Shown here piece after piece: positions 30,475 through 42,172 of a stretch of DNA of 64,000 nt. A program made the translations under genes and the position numbers. Origin of the DNA: Protula sp. h YS-2021 (taxonomy: Eukaryota > Annelida > Polychaeta > Sabellida > Serpulidae); assembly GCA_949752745.1 (NCBI GenBank), contig OX457025.1, positions 53,911,869 to 53,975,868 of the forward strand, in the 5' to 3' direction. The notes below the pieces were generated by a model. The model did not search any database, was not told the DNA's origin, and saw only the letters and a list, made by a program, of their open reading frames with translations. Position 1 is the first letter of the stretch, and each line of letters starts with the position of its first letter.

Positions 30475-30492
30475 TGAGGGCTCGTACGAGAT
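30475..30492 (+). other. Primer binding site, tRNA-Pro type (degenerate)
   Basis: TGAGGGCTCGTACGAGAT differs at 3 of 18 positions from the tRNA-Pro PBS known from murine gammaretroviruses. It lies 3 nt after the LTR end. Gypsy-2 copies carry better matches at the same distance. Confidence 0.6.
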
Positions 30493-30517
30493 ATGAACGC
30501 AAAGTGTATAAGTCATC

Positions 30518-31759
30518 ATGGAGAAAATGCGTGAATGGATACAAATTGGTCAGGCGTTGGGATATAAAGACGGAGAGCTTCGACAGTTTGTGCAGAACCA
30601 GGAGGAAAAGGTAGTCGAGCGAGAGCGCGTCGCAAGAGAACGTGAGATACGTACGCAGGAACATGAGGATCGCATCAGACAACAAGAATTGGAACAGCAG
30701 GAGAGGGATCGCGCAAGGGAACACGAACTTGCTTGCTTGCGTGAGGAGACGCGCCAGCTGGAACTGCATAACCAGAACCATGAAGATCAAGGCCGCGACG
30801 CAGTACAGCGACACGATGTACAGTACAGAGCTCCTCGTCCAAAGCTTCTGAAGTTCGTCGAGAATGCAGACGACATTGATGCCTTCCTCGAGAGGTTTGA
30901 GCGCTTTGCCAGGAATCAAGACTGGGCTGAAGACACTTGGCCCGTTAGTCTTAGCCCACTTCTTACGGGTAAGGCTCTTGAGGTTTACAGTAGTATGCCT
31001 GTCGATAACGCCAACAACTACGCTCAGTTGAAAGCTGCGATCTTGCGACGTTACCAGTTGACAGAGGAAGGATTCCGAGCCAAGTTTCGCGAAGTGAAGC
31101 CATAAAAGGAGGAGGCAGTCCGTCAGTATTGTGCAAGGCAAGCACGATTCTTTGACCTTTGGATAGAACTGGCCGGGATCGACAAGAACTATGAGCAGTT
31201 GAGAGACTTGTGCTTACGGGAACAGTTCATCAACATGTGCAGCAGTGATCTCAGCCTCTTTCTCCGTGAAAGAGTTCCGCCGTCCATTGACGAGGTAGTT
31301 AGGCTGGCCGAGCAGTACCTCGAGGCACACGGAGGGAGTATCAGGACCGCGCCAAGTGGACTGAAACCAATACCTCGATTAAATCAGTCACAACAGGGAC
31401 GCAAATCTGAAACGAAGACCAGACCCATAGTTTGCTACAACTGCAACAAAGAAGGGCATTTTGCGAGAGAGTGCAGGAAACTGAAGGCAAACGGTGGTGT
31501 GCGACAGCACCACGAACGTTCTCCACAGAATTGGCGGAAGAAAAGAAGATGGCAAAACAGGCGCGTTTGGGTTGACAGACTACGAATGCCGACATCGGGT
31601 CGAGCAACACGTCAGGGATGGACATCTTTGCTTGGCGAACGGAGATACTATCCCATATGCAGGCGCGTTATGCAGCGGGCGGAAATCGGAGAATCTACCG
31701 CTCTACGTAGGTCACGTTGGGGGACATGGGGTGACTGTACTTCTAGATACAGGATGTGA
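30518..31759 (+). pseudogene. gag: Gag of Gypsy-1, one in-frame stop
   Basis: ATG at 30518. The N-terminal third is a charged, Q/E/R-rich coiled coil (EDRIRQQELEQQERDRAREH). The capsid-like core follows (DDIDAFLERFERFA, LTGKALEVYSSMP, LREQFINMCSSDLSLFLRER). The zinc knuckle is CYNCNKEGHFAREC. TAA at 31103-31105 interrupts the frame; the same frame continues beyond it. Protease lies in the +1 frame relative to gag, as in Gypsy-2. Confidence 0.82.
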
Positions 31760-32200
31760 TTCCACCGCCGTCCGCAGTAGTTTGGTGAAGGACGCTCAGA
31801 TGACCGGGCAGTACATTAGTTGTGTTCTCCTCGACGGAACAATTAAGCGATTTCTAATGGCGCGGATAGACGTGGATACCCCCTTATTTAGTGGACAACT
31901 GGATGTCATGGTGATTGACAAACCACCATTTGATCTCATTATCGGGAACGTGCCAGACCTGAAACTACAAACCATTGCGGTGCAACCACAAGACAGTGGT
32001 CAAGTACCTGCCGAGCGGAGCACCATCAATGAACCTTCCGCCACAGGCGGTGGAGATGTGGCCGCGGCAGCAACACGGGAGCAGGAAAGGAAAGAAAGAT
32101 GCCCGGTGAAGCCTCTTGTTACACCTCCCGTCAAGGTCGAAGAAGAAAACTCGGAACAGCTTATTGCACTCCAAACCCAAGACGAGACGCTTCAGAAGTT
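31494..32200 (+). pseudogene. pol: Aspartic protease region of Gypsy-1 pol
   Basis: The retropepsin motif VTVLLDTGCDSTAVRSSLV is followed by the second-half motif DLIIGNVPD. Sequence upstream (VRDGHLCLANGDTIPYAG) matches Gypsy-2. A frameshift between about 32200 and 32250 separates it from the integrase zinc-binding region. Confidence 0.8.
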
Positions 32201-33388
32201 TTCGGCCATGCGAAAGAGAAGACGGTGTTCTCTTCAAGGACGGGAGCTACGTATCGATTTGCAATCAAGAATCGGATACTGACGCGGTATTACTTTCAGA
32301 AGCAGGGCGACATTGAAGTTAAGCTTAAGCAGATAATGGTGCCAAAACAGCTTCGAGAACGCGTCATGTCTCTCGCACACGAAGGGATTATTGGCGGACA
32401 CCTGGGGACAAAGAAAACGAGCGATCGGATCACCACGAACTTTTATTGGCCTGGAATCGACTCGGACGTGAAACGTTTCTGCCAATCCTGCGATGTTTTT
32501 CAACGTACCATACCGAAAGGCAGAGTACAGAAGGTGCAGCTAGGAGAGATGTGCCTTTCGACCGCATAGCAGTGGATTTGATTGAACCGCTCGCTCCTGT
32601 TTCGGATAGAGGGCATTGTTACATTCTAACCGTGGTGGATTATGCGACCAGATACCCCGAAGCAGTTTCTTTGAAGCGAATTGACACGGAAACGGTCGCG
32701 GAAGCCTTACTGGGCATATTTTGCAGGGTCGGTTTCCCCAAAGAGGTGTTGAGCGACAGAGGTGCGCAATTCGTTTCCGACATGATGCGAGAAGTTTCAC
32801 GGTTGATATCGGTCAAGCAGCTTTTTACCACTCCGTACAACCCCAAGTGTAACGGCTTGTGCGAGAAAATAAACGGAGTACTGAAGAACATGCTGAAGAA
32901 GATGTGTCAAGAATGCCCGAAAGACTGGGACAGATATTTGCCAGCTGTTCTGTTCGCCTACCGAGAAGTGCCCCAAGCTAGTACTGGATTCTCGCCGTTC
33001 GAGCTGCTATACGGTCGAAAGGTGCGCAGGCCGATGGACATACTCAAAGAGTTGTGGACGGACGACGACGTGCCGGAAGAAGTGGCGAACACTTACCAGT
33101 ATGTGGCGGACCTGCGCAACAGACTTGAAGAGACGTGTCGTATTGCACGGGAGAGTCTGCGAGAGGCGCAAGGAGTGGCGAAGCACCACTACGACAAGAA
33201 GGCCAGGGACAGACGTTGTGCAGTGGGAGAGAAGGTGTATCTGCTTCTACCTACCGATACAAACAAGTTCCTTCTGCAATGAAAAGGCCCTTACGCTGTA
33301 ACAAAAGTATTGGGTCGGATGGATTACGAGATAGACGTCGCCGGGAAAAGGAGAGTGTATCACGCTAAAAAAGTGTGTGCAGCGCGCA
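32201..33388 (+). pseudogene. pol: Integrase of Gypsy-1 with GPY/F module
   Basis: The HHCC domain spans SLAHEGIIGGH and FCQSCDVFQRT. The DDE core has D in AVDLIEPL, D in LSDRGAQF and E in CNGLCEKING. The C-terminal GPY/F module is KGPYAVTKVLGRMDYEI. A frameshift near 32551 splits HHCC from the core, and TGA at 33280-33282 replaces the W of LQWKGPY. Integrase lies before RT, the reverse of canonical Ty3/gypsy order. Confidence 0.83.
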
Positions 33389-34490
33389 GAAGACGAAGAG
33401 GTGGAAGATGATGAAGATATTGACGAGTTTGTAGCGGTGCTCGCTCGTATCGCGGTTATCGACGAGGAAGAACCGCCGGATGAAGGTCTGGAGCCACCGC
33501 TACATCTGCCAATCACAGAACAGCAAGAAACCTACAACAACGTGCATATCTGCCCGGATTTGACGGAACCGGAACGTTCCGAGGTTAATGCAGTTCTCGA
33601 CGAGTTCCAGGACATTTTTTTCTGATGTTCTTGGACTCACAAATCTTGGAGAGCACAAGATAGAGCTGACTACAACAGAACCGATCCGTGTTAGACCGTA
33701 CGCTGTTCCTTTTGCGAAACGCAAAGCGATCGACGATGAGGTTGAGAAGATGCTACAGGCCGACATTATTGAAGAGTGCACCTCGTAATACAATTCACCA
33801 GTGGTTCTCGTCAAGAAGAAAGACGGATCGAATCGATTTTGCATCGATTTCAGAAGACTGAACACTATCACAAGTTTGACAATGAACCCATGCAAAATTA
33901 TGAAGATATCATGGAACGGATCGAAACCGACAAGATATTCTCGAAAATTGACTTTTCCAAGGGATATTGGCAGATACCGATGGCCGAGTATTCCAAACGC
34001 TACACAGCATTTACTATGTCGAATGGAACGTTTCAGTTCACGAGGAATCCATTTGGGCTGATCTACGCCGGGGCGAAGTTCAATCGTGTGATGCGTAAGA
34101 TGTTGACGGGTCTGTCCAACGTCGACAACTATGTTGACGATCTCTTACCACACACGACGACGTGGAAGGAGCATATGGAAACGTTACGAGAGTTGTTCGT
34201 TCGCATCCGTGATGCCGGTCTCACTGTACGCCCGACAAAGTGCTTCATCGGATTCTCCGACATTGATTTCACTGGACATGTCATCGGTAATGGAAAGCTA
34301 CGGATGGAGGACGAGAAAGTGGAAAGGATTCGAGATGCTCCGCGGCCTCAGACGAAGAACCAAGTGCGTTCGATTCTTGGGATGGCCGGATTTTACAGGA
34401 AATTCATCCCGAATTTCGCTGAAGTCGCCGCGCCGCTAACTGATTTAACGCGGAAGAAGCAACCATCCAAAGTAGAGTGGGGCCAGAGCT
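33389..34490 (+). pseudogene. pol: Reverse transcriptase of Gypsy-1
   Basis: An acidic linker (33400-33480) leads into RT. RT blocks: YNSPVVLVKKKDGSNRF, KIDFSKGYWQIPM (motif A), then NVDNYVDDLL with the catalytic YVDD intact at 34130-34141, and VRSILGMAGFYRKFIPNFAE. TAA at 33786-33788 and a frameshift near 33880 break it. Confidence 0.83.
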
Positions 34491-34903
34491 GAAACACCTG
34501 ATGACCAGCGCGCCCATACCCGGATTACCGAACCCTGACAAACAGTTCATTGTGCGGACTGACGCGTCGAATAATGGTCTCGGTGCGATGTTGAGAACAT
34601 GAAGATGGTGCGTTTCCCGTCGCGTTTGCCAGTCGGAAGCTGCTTCCCCGCGAGAAGAACTATTCCGTCATCGAACGAGAGTGTTTGGCAATCGTGTTTG
34701 CAGTCGAACGTTTCGCAAAGTTTCTGTACGGAACCCATTTTGTCCTCGAGACGGATCACGCGCCACTCGCATGCCTCAAGAACAGTAAGAATGACAGTGC
34801 GAGATTAATGCGATGGGCGCTGGCGCTACAAACCTATGCCTTCACGATGAGGTTCATCAAGGGAGCAGAAAACACCGGAGCCGACTATCTGAGTCGGCAG
34901 TGA
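34491..34903 (+). pseudogene. pol: RNase H of Gypsy-1
   Basis: RTDASNNGLGAM, EKNYSVIERECLAIVF-like and LETDHAPLACLKN motifs are present across shifted frames. The end GADYLSRQ with its stop at 34903 closes pol. No integrase follows. Confidence 0.8.
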
Positions 34904-35201
34904 CTTTTGTGACATTTTCTTTGCACTTTGTGCAAATTGTGACTATTATTGTCTTTTGTGACACTTCCTTGAACATCTACCACCTGTGATCGGAGATTGA
35001 ACATTTTATGTGGTGGTTTAAGGGTTTTATGGAATGTGTTCCATTTTGAGGCTTTTCGTGAATTTTTCATATTGGTTAGCTATTAAAGTGTGTTAAACGG
35101 GTTTGCATACCCCAGGTGATCAGAAAACAACTTTTGTGTTTTCTCGGAATGGGTTTTTGTTAGGGTATGCAAAAGTGATATCCTGGGTATGCATGTGTTA
35201 T
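34904..35201 (+). other. 3' UTR of Gypsy-1
   Basis: There is no coding sequence. GCATACCCCAGG (35105-35116) can pair with CCTGGGTATGC (35182-35192), and TTTGCATACCC with GGGTATGCAAA (35163-35173), giving alternative hairpins. No clear polypurine tract is seen before the LTR. Confidence 0.5.
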
Positions 35202-36247
35202 TGTCGCATCTTGTGTGAATGTGTTGTGTTATGGGTATGGTGAGGGCGTTTTTGATTCATTTTGTTCTTTACTGCGTTTGTTGTGGTGGAGGATGCGTCC
35301 GCTGCGTGGAAATGGAGAAAAGCGTCCGTTGGTGCAGTATTGAATGGTCGAGCGAACTCATTGGGAAACTGTTGACGTGTCGTATTGGGTATACAACGCG
35401 ACATGACCGCGTCGATCGGTTTAGGATTTGCAAGGAGCTTGGTGAACACTTGGTGGTGGTGCTAGTGGTGCTAGTTTCAAGTTTGTTTGAAGTCCTTTGG
35501 TTAGATTTCGCGCCATTTAAAAATTTACTTATATACCAAGTATATCGGGTATCTTCACAAGTCGATGACGAAATTTAAAGCTTCACATGGCATTAAGTAG
35601 AACGCGTCGCGATTGTGCATATGGCAACATTTTTGTGTTTGGAACTTTTCATTTTGTCGTGTTTTGAGACGAGGGAAATTTTTGTGCTACCTAGCATAAA
35701 CTTTTCATGTAGTTTTCAAGTATTTAAAAACTCCATAGGTTGGAACCAATAGTACCACTTTATAAAGGACTTCGTGATCATTTTGAAAACATCAGTTTTT
35801 GGTCGCTACGTTACTTGTAAGGTATGTTTTTGGACAGCTATTTTCTCATTGGTTCATGGTTTAGGCGGGAAGCTCTTTGATTGGCTACATTTTTAATTAG
35901 CGGGGGCTGTTCTGCCAGCAACTATATAAGGAACGCGCTTGCTGCGCCATCAGCAGTCGATTTTATGAGGGCATGAAGGCCACACGTTAGGTGTGATACC
36001 TAATGGTGCACGAGGTGTCGTGATTGTTTTGCTGGTGCACGGAGAGTTGTTGTTGTGGATAAAATGTAAATAAGGAAAATAAAAACGAATATCCATGAAA
36101 GAGGATAGTTTACTTTCACAGCAGTTTTACCGAGATCTAAAGAAAAGAGCCGGAATTTCAGAAAGTCTTGTGTCCGTTCATCGCCATACATCTTCGTGAA
36201 AGTCAATGACACACAACGCTGGGGCCCAAAGGTGCACGCGGCTAACA
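35202..36247 (+). repeat. 3' LTR of Gypsy-1 (subtype b)
   Basis: It starts TGTCGCATC and ends GCGGCTAACA. TATATAAGG lies at 35923-35931. It is strongly diverged from the 5' LTR upstream of the RNA-start region. It abuts a PLE at 36247/36248 and has an inverted partner at 38968-39938. Confidence 0.68.
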
Positions 36248-37267
36248 TAAACAACATCTTCGCGATTTTTTCATAATCACCGTCCGTGGAGCATATTCTT
36301 CGAATTCGAAGGAACTGTGAGAATGGAATACTTCTTTTGCAGGTCACCGGATTTGAAGAACGAAAGTTGAGGTAGGCATGTGTGTCCGTCGGTTTACAGT
36401 AGAGCGTTGAATGCACTGAATTTCCTTTTATTTTAAGTGTTGTATCTAGCATGTTAACTTCTTGTGCGATAGTAACCGTATACTCAAGGGCCGGGTGGTG
36501 GTTTTTGACAAAGTTAATGGACTTTTCAAGTTTATCTTTCGTCATATTTGCTGCTCCATAAACGTCGTAAATAAACCTCTTGTGAAGTGTCGGTTTTTCG
36601 TCCTCATATTCTTCGTAAATTTTCTTCTCATCATGCGACATAAATAGGCAAGATTATTCGACACCAAATGGAGTTCCCATCATTGTGCCACCTTTTTGTG
36701 AATAATACCTTCCATTAAACTCCATGCAGTTTTTTGTTAGAACGATTTCGGCTAGGCGCAGCAATGTTTTTGTGGCGATCCTCTTGTCTTTTCTTTTATC
36801 TAAGTATCGTAAAGCTTCTAATCCATCATTATTTGGTATATTGGTATAAAGATCTCTCGAATCCATTGTAAAGAGATATTTTTCTGAATTGCCTTCAAAT
36901 TCAAAACCACCCAGCGTTTGTAATAAGTGTGTTGTATCCTTTATGTAAGTAGTATATTGTTCTACGATTGGTCTCAATGTTTCACTTAGAAATTTTGAGA
37001 TGTTATAGGTAGGGCATGAAATATTTGACACAACTAGCCTTCATGGTATGCCTTCTTTGTGGATTTTCGGTAGTAAGTAGAATTGTGAACACCGGGGAGA
37101 TTTGACAATGAGATTTGTTGCTGATGGTGCAAGTTCCTTATTTTTGATCATACTTCCGATTTCTGCTGCAATTTCTCTTTGAATATTTGTGGTTATGTCT
37201 CCCTCTAGTTTGGCATAGAATTTCCAGTCATTCAGTTGTTTCTCACCTTCTGCAATATATGCCTTTT
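36248..37267 (-). pseudogene. PLE reverse transcriptase, left palindrome arm
   Basis: RT blocks: NISCPTYNISKFLSETLRPI, QKGGTMMGTPFG, MSHDEKKIYEEYED, and the catalytic block RFIYDVYG (36569-36564), where the PLE at 52019 has FIDD. NSVHSTLYCKPTDTHAYLNF and FLRIRRICSTDGDY follow, then the copy runs into the LTR. An MDSRDLYTNIP block replaces the expected motif A IDVKGLYTNIP seen in the other arm. Confidence 0.8.
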
Positions 37268-38967
37268 TACGTCGCTGAAAAGTGTTCTTTTCAAGTCATT
37301 CGTAATGCGTTACAAGACAACGACCGGAAAATGAAAGTACTTTCAAGAAAAAGACAGTTTTGCAAAGAAAAACTCAGAGCCATTAGTCATCAGGAAGTTT
37401 TGGAGATCATCATCTGCAAAGGTTCAAAACTTGAATACGGAACTTTATAATGAATTGGACAGAAGAAAAAAGAGGAAATATGATCCATTACGAGCTTCAA
37501 AAATTCCAAACAGGGTGGTGAAAATTCCAGACTCTGTTGAATTGTCTGTTGATGAAACATCTTTGTTGCAAAAAGGACTAAGCTACATTCCGGAAACAAA
37601 AACGGTTGATTCTTTTCAAACGTTAATTGACACTGAACATTTCTTCCGCAAGGTAAGACTAAGAGCTCATTTTGGAAATGAAGAAAATAACCAGTCTAAA
37701 GATGATGATGAACAAGTGACTGATGAAATTCCAAAGTTTGAAAAAACTTTTTCTCATTACACACCACCGCATGGCGAGTTTGAATCAGTGGACTCTTTTA
37801 TCGATACGTATCGTCAACAAATAAAAAATGTAGATCTGCAGTGGTCAATAAAGCCACAAAATATATCGAAAGAAGAGATCCAAGCTCTTAATTCGTTAAG
37901 AAATCGTAACGATATCGTAATTAAGCCAGCCGATAAAGGTGGAGCCGTTTGTGTCTGGGATAAAAAGGCATATATTGCAGAAGGTGAGAAACAACTGAAT
38001 GACTGGAAATTCTATGCCAAATTAGAGGGAGACATAACCACAAATATTCAAAGAGAAATTGCAGCAGAAATCGGAAGTATGATCAAAAATAAGGAACTTG
38101 CACCATCAGCAACAAATCTCATTGTCAAATCTCCTCGGTGTTCACAATTCTACTTACTACCGAAAATCCACAAAGAAGGCATACCATGAAGGCTAGTTGT
38201 GTCAAATATTTCATGCCCTACCTATAACATCTCAAAATTTCTAAGTGAAACATTGAGACCCATCGTAGAACAATGTCCTACTTACATAAAGGATACAACA
38301 CACTTATTACAAACGCTGGATGGTTTTGAATTTGAAGGCAATTCAGAAAAATATATTTTTACAATAGATGTGAAAGGTCTTTATACCAATATACCAAATA
38401 ATGACGGATTAGAAGCTTTACGATACTTAGATAAAAGAAAAGACAAGAAGATCGCCACAAAAACATTGGTGCGCCTAGCCGAAATTGTGCTAACAAAAAA
38501 CTGCATGGAGTTTAATGGAAAGTATTATTCACAAAAAGGTGGCACAATGATGGGAACTCCATTTGGTGTCGAATAATCTTGCCTATTTATGTCGCATGAA
38601 GAGAAGAAAATTTACGAATAATATGAGGACGAAAAACCGACACTTTACAAGAGGTTTATTTACGACGTTTTTGGAGCAGCAAATTTGACGAAAGATAAAC
38701 TTGAAAAGTTTATTAACCACCCGGCCCTTGAGTATACGGTTACTATCGCACAAGAAGTTAACATGCTAGATACAACACTTAAAATAAAAGGAAATTCAGT
38801 GCATTCAACGCTCTACTGTAAACCGACGGACACACATGTCTACCTCAACTTTCGTTCTTCAAATCCGGTGACCTGCAAAAGAAGTATTCAATTCTCACAG
38901 TTCCTTCGAATTCGAAGAATATGCTCCACGGACGGTGATTATGAAAAAATCGCGAAGATGTTGTTTA
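37268..38967 (+). pseudogene. PLE reverse transcriptase, spacer and right palindrome arm
   Basis: The N-terminal region (KIPNRVVKIPDSVEL, SLRNRNDIVIKPADKGGAVC) leads into RT: YLLPKIHKEGIP, TGA at 38187-38189, RLVVSNISCPTYN, motif A FTIDVKGLYTNIP, QKGGTMMGTPFG, a stop near 38573, then RFIYDVFG at 38655-38672 (first catalytic D changed to Y). The GIY-YIG domain is absent, since the copy ends at the LTR junction. It is the most complete PLE RT in the window. Confidence 0.82.
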
Positions 38968-39938
38968 TGTTAGCCGCGTGTACCTTTGGGCCCCAGCGTT
39001 GTGTGTCATTGACTTTAACGAAGATGTATGACGATGAACGGACACAAAACTTTCTGAAATTCCGGCTCTTTTCTTTATATCTCGGTAAAAATGCTGTGAA
39101 AGTAAACTATCCTCTTTCATGGATATTCGTTTTTATTTTCCTTATTTACATTTTATCCACAACAACAACTCTATGCACCAGCAAAACAATCACGACACCC
39201 CGTGCACCATTAGGTATCACACCTAACGTGTGGCCTTCGTGCCCTCATAAAATCGACTGCTGATGGCGCAGCAAGCGCGTTCCTTATATAGTTGCTTGCA
39301 GAACAGCCGCCGCTAATTAAAAATGTAGCCAATCAAAGAGCTTCCCGCCTAAACCATGAACCAATGAGAAAATAGCTGTCCAAAAACACACCTTACCAGT
39401 AACGTAGCGACCAAAAACTGATGTTTTCAAAATGATCACGAAGTCCTTTATAAAGTGGTACTATTGGTTCCAACCTATGGAGTTTTTAAATACTTGAAAA
39501 TTACATGAAAAGTTTGTGCTAGGTAACACAAAAATTTCCCTCGTCTCAAAACAAGACAAAATGAAAAGTTCCAAACACAAAAATATTGCCATATGCACAA
39601 TCGCGACGCGTTCTACTTAATGCCATGTAAACTTTAAATTTCGTCATCGAATTGTGAAGATACCCGATATACTTGGTATATAAGTAAATTTTTAAATGGC
39701 GCGAAATCTAACCAAAGGATTTCAAACAAACTTGAAACTAGCACAAAAGTGTTCACTACACCAAGCTTTTTGCAAATCCTAAACCGATCGGCGCGGTCAT
39801 GTCGCGTTGTATACCCAATACGACACGTCAACAGTTTCCCAATGAGTTCGCTCGACCATTCACTACTTCTTAACGTCCGAAGGTAAACGACTGCACCAAC
39901 GGACGCATCCTCCACCACAACAAACGCAGTAAAGAACT
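38968..39938 (-). repeat. Gypsy-1b LTR, right palindrome arm
   Basis: Reverse complement of most of 35267-36247, including the TATA-like region at about 39280-39290. The outer end is fused to a Gypsy-2 LTR fragment. Confidence 0.78.
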
Positions 39939-40390
39939 GTTTTGAGTAATGAGAGAGAACGATCGAGTTATGTGAAGATGTGGATCATTGTGCAGATGTC
40001 ATTCAAGTAAAAGGATTCACAGCAAGACTGTTCGTTGTGTAAAAACTAGATCGTATCGAGTAAATTGAAATCAGATATTGTACAGAACTTAGCGAAATTT
40101 GGAAAAGGGTGATAAAGTAAAAATAACTTTAAAATTGGAATAAATATTAAAAACATTCAGCTGTAAAGAAAGAAATAATTGTATATTGTGAATCTTGTGA
40201 ATTGTATTAACAATAAAACTGAGAGAATGAATATTAGGAACTTTTTGACTTGCACGATATGCATAGAAAAAGAATTAATGCGATAACTTTGAGTAAAATA
40301 GAGAACAGCATTGAACAAAAATAAAATACGATCACTCCGTGATAAAGGTCATTGACACCTTAAGCGATAACCCGCTGCTAGACTTAAACA
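39939..40390 (+). repeat. Gypsy-2 5' LTR, 3' portion
   Basis: It matches the end of the full LTR at 60836-61984 (GAGAGAACGATCGAGTTATG to CCGCTGCTAGACTT). It lies 3 nt before the PBS. Confidence 0.78.
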
Positions 40391-40393
40391 AAT

Positions 40394-40412
40394 TGGGGGG
40401 CTGGTCCGGGAT
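40394..40412 (+). other. Primer binding site, tRNA-Pro type
   Basis: TGGGGGGCTGGTCCGGGAT equals the 18-nt tRNA-Pro PBS except for one extra G and one C-to-G change. Confidence 0.68.
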
Positions 40413-40435
40413 CAATCGAACAAGGTTACAACATC

Positions 40436-41470
40436 ATGGAGCGTGGAATGCGTGAATGGATGGCTCTAGGTCAAAGAACTACGATAATTCGAACAGCGCG
40501 AGGAATATAAGCAACGAGAACGCAACGCTCGTGAGCGCGAGGCCCGAACTCAAGAGCGTGAAGATCGCATCCGAGAGCAAGAAATGGAGCGTGAACGACA
40601 GCGGGAACAACACGAAAGAGAAATGGAACGCATTCGCGAAGAAACACGCATCATAAAAGGGCGAGTACAAGCAGGCGAATCACATGCACAAGAACTCGGA
40701 GACAGACCGGTTCAAGCCAGTCGCCCCAAACTGCCAAAGTTCGATGAAAAAGTGGATGACATTGATGCATTTATCGAAAGATTGGAACACTTCGCACGCA
40801 CTGAACGATGGCCCGAAAATACTTGGACAATGAATCTCAGTGCTATCCTAACATTGGAAGGCTTTGAAAGTGTATAGCAGTATGCCAGTAGATGAAGCGG
40901 ATCATTATCAAACGCTGAAGACCGCCATCCTCCGACGCCATCAACTTACCATAGAAGGATTTCGTAAAAAGTTTCGCGAGATAAAACCCGACAAAGAGGA
41001 ATTAGTACGTTAGTTTTGTGCTCCAGAGAAACGATTTTTCACACGATGGATAGGCATGTCGGATATTCAGAAGGATTACGAGCATCTGTGTGACTTATTA
41101 CTGTGTGAGCAGTTTACGAATATGTGCAGTAATGAACTCAGCCTCTTTTTACGTGAACGTTCTCCACGCGACATGGATGAGATGATGCGGCTCGCTGAGC
41201 AATATATCGAAGCTCACAACGGAAGTATCGCCCAAACGAGGACGAAACACCAGCGCGATACTCGCGTTCGCCGCAACAGCCTAATAATAGCGCTAGCAAC
41301 CAAACGCAGTCGAATTGCTGCTACTGTGGGAAATCCGGACTCTTTGCGCGCGACTGCATAAAGGCAAAAGCAGATCACAAAGACAGTGCTCCTGGACAAA
41401 ACGATTTCTCTTATGCATCAAAACGCCAACATCACACGAATTCACCGAAAAACTGCAATGGCAACCGTGA
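40436..41470 (+). pseudogene. gag: Gag of Gypsy-2 copy 2
   Basis: ATG at 40436 (ERGMREWMALGQ). Coiled coil ERERQREQHEREMERIREE, core FDEKVDDIDAF, LLLCEQFTNMCSNELSLFLR, and a degraded zinc knuckle around 41310-41355 where the first cysteines remain but the spacing is altered. At least three frameshifts and one stop (TAG near 41012) are present. Confidence 0.78.
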
Positions 41471-41811
41471 CGTTTACAAGGCATCTAACGCAAAGACAGG
41501 TGCTGTAGGAACGAAACCCGCACAAGACATGATGAGCGAGAACATAAAAGACAAGTTATGCCTCACGAGCGGTGACGCTCTTCCATATACAGGCGCGATT
41601 TGAGACAAATTGGAATATACGAAGCGACTGCCGCTCTGCAGAGGTCTAGTTTACGAGAGAAAAGTGATTGTCTTAAGGAATACCGGCTGTGATAGCGCAG
41701 AGATCCGCAAAGATTTGGTACAAAAAGAAGAAATGACGAGCGACAAGAGTGATTGTTTTAAAGGACGGGACGATTGGGACATTCCCAATGGCTCGGATGA
41801 GTGTTGTCAAT
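41471..41811 (+). pseudogene. pol: Protease fragment of Gypsy-2 copy 2
   Basis: The sequence KVIVLRNTGCDSAEIRKDLV shows the catalytic aspartate of DTG changed to N. A TGA precedes it near 41601. It is cut at 41811 by a PLE 3' end. Confidence 0.75.
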
Positions 41812-42172
41812 AATTCTATGAAATAAAAAGTCTTTGTAAGTGTTATGTTTTAATATTTTACGAATTTTCGACTAATACAGTCCTTTATTTACATATTTCA
41901 CAAAATTGTGGCGTTGATATGGCTACTTCACATACTACACACTATTGTGATAAATTTTATGTGTAAATACACATGAATCCAATGTTTACTCAAAATGATA
42001 ATATAATTGCAAACAAAGTTGAAATCATATCAAAAACATAGAATGATAACATTTCGACTAAAAAAAATTAATAAGATAGAATAATTCACATTCCTTCAAT
42101 GTCCCAAAACACAACCTAATTTTGCAATTAATTTTTGTTCTAACAATTTTCGTTTGGGAGTGTCTTTACAAA
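41812..42172 (-). mobile_element. PLE 3' end inserted in Gypsy-2
   Basis: The AT-rich PLE 3' UTR ends at AATTCTATGAAATAAAAAG (minus-strand 3' terminus), with a short GIY-YIG C-terminal remnant near 42130. The hammerhead-like motif is mutated here. Confidence 0.78.

Larger units (their letters stand above)
29179..36247 (+). mobile_element. Gypsy-1, Ty3/gypsy-like element with IN upstream of RT
   Basis: Order: LTR, PBS, gag (coiled coil and CCHC), protease, integrase with GPY/F module, RT, RNase H, UTR, LTR. The two LTRs are clearly diverged subtypes, so this is either very old or assembled from related copies. The coding region has several stops and frameshifts. Confidence 0.82.
35267..39938. 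repeat. Large inverted repeat: LTR-PLE / PLE-LTR
   Basis: Arms are 35267-37267 and about 37963-39938, with a spacer of about 700 bp. Each arm is a Gypsy-1b LTR joined to a PLE at the same base (PLE ...TTGTTTA, then LTR TGTTAGCC). Outer ends are GTTCTTTACTGCG and its complement. Confidence 0.82.

Noticed and set aside
30257..30480. Minus-strand ORF part MLAACTFGPQRC... found three times, once fused to PLE RT, as a new PLE domain
   Set aside because: The shared part is the end of the Gypsy-1 LTR read backwards; the PLE at 52658-52999 shows a different natural continuation.
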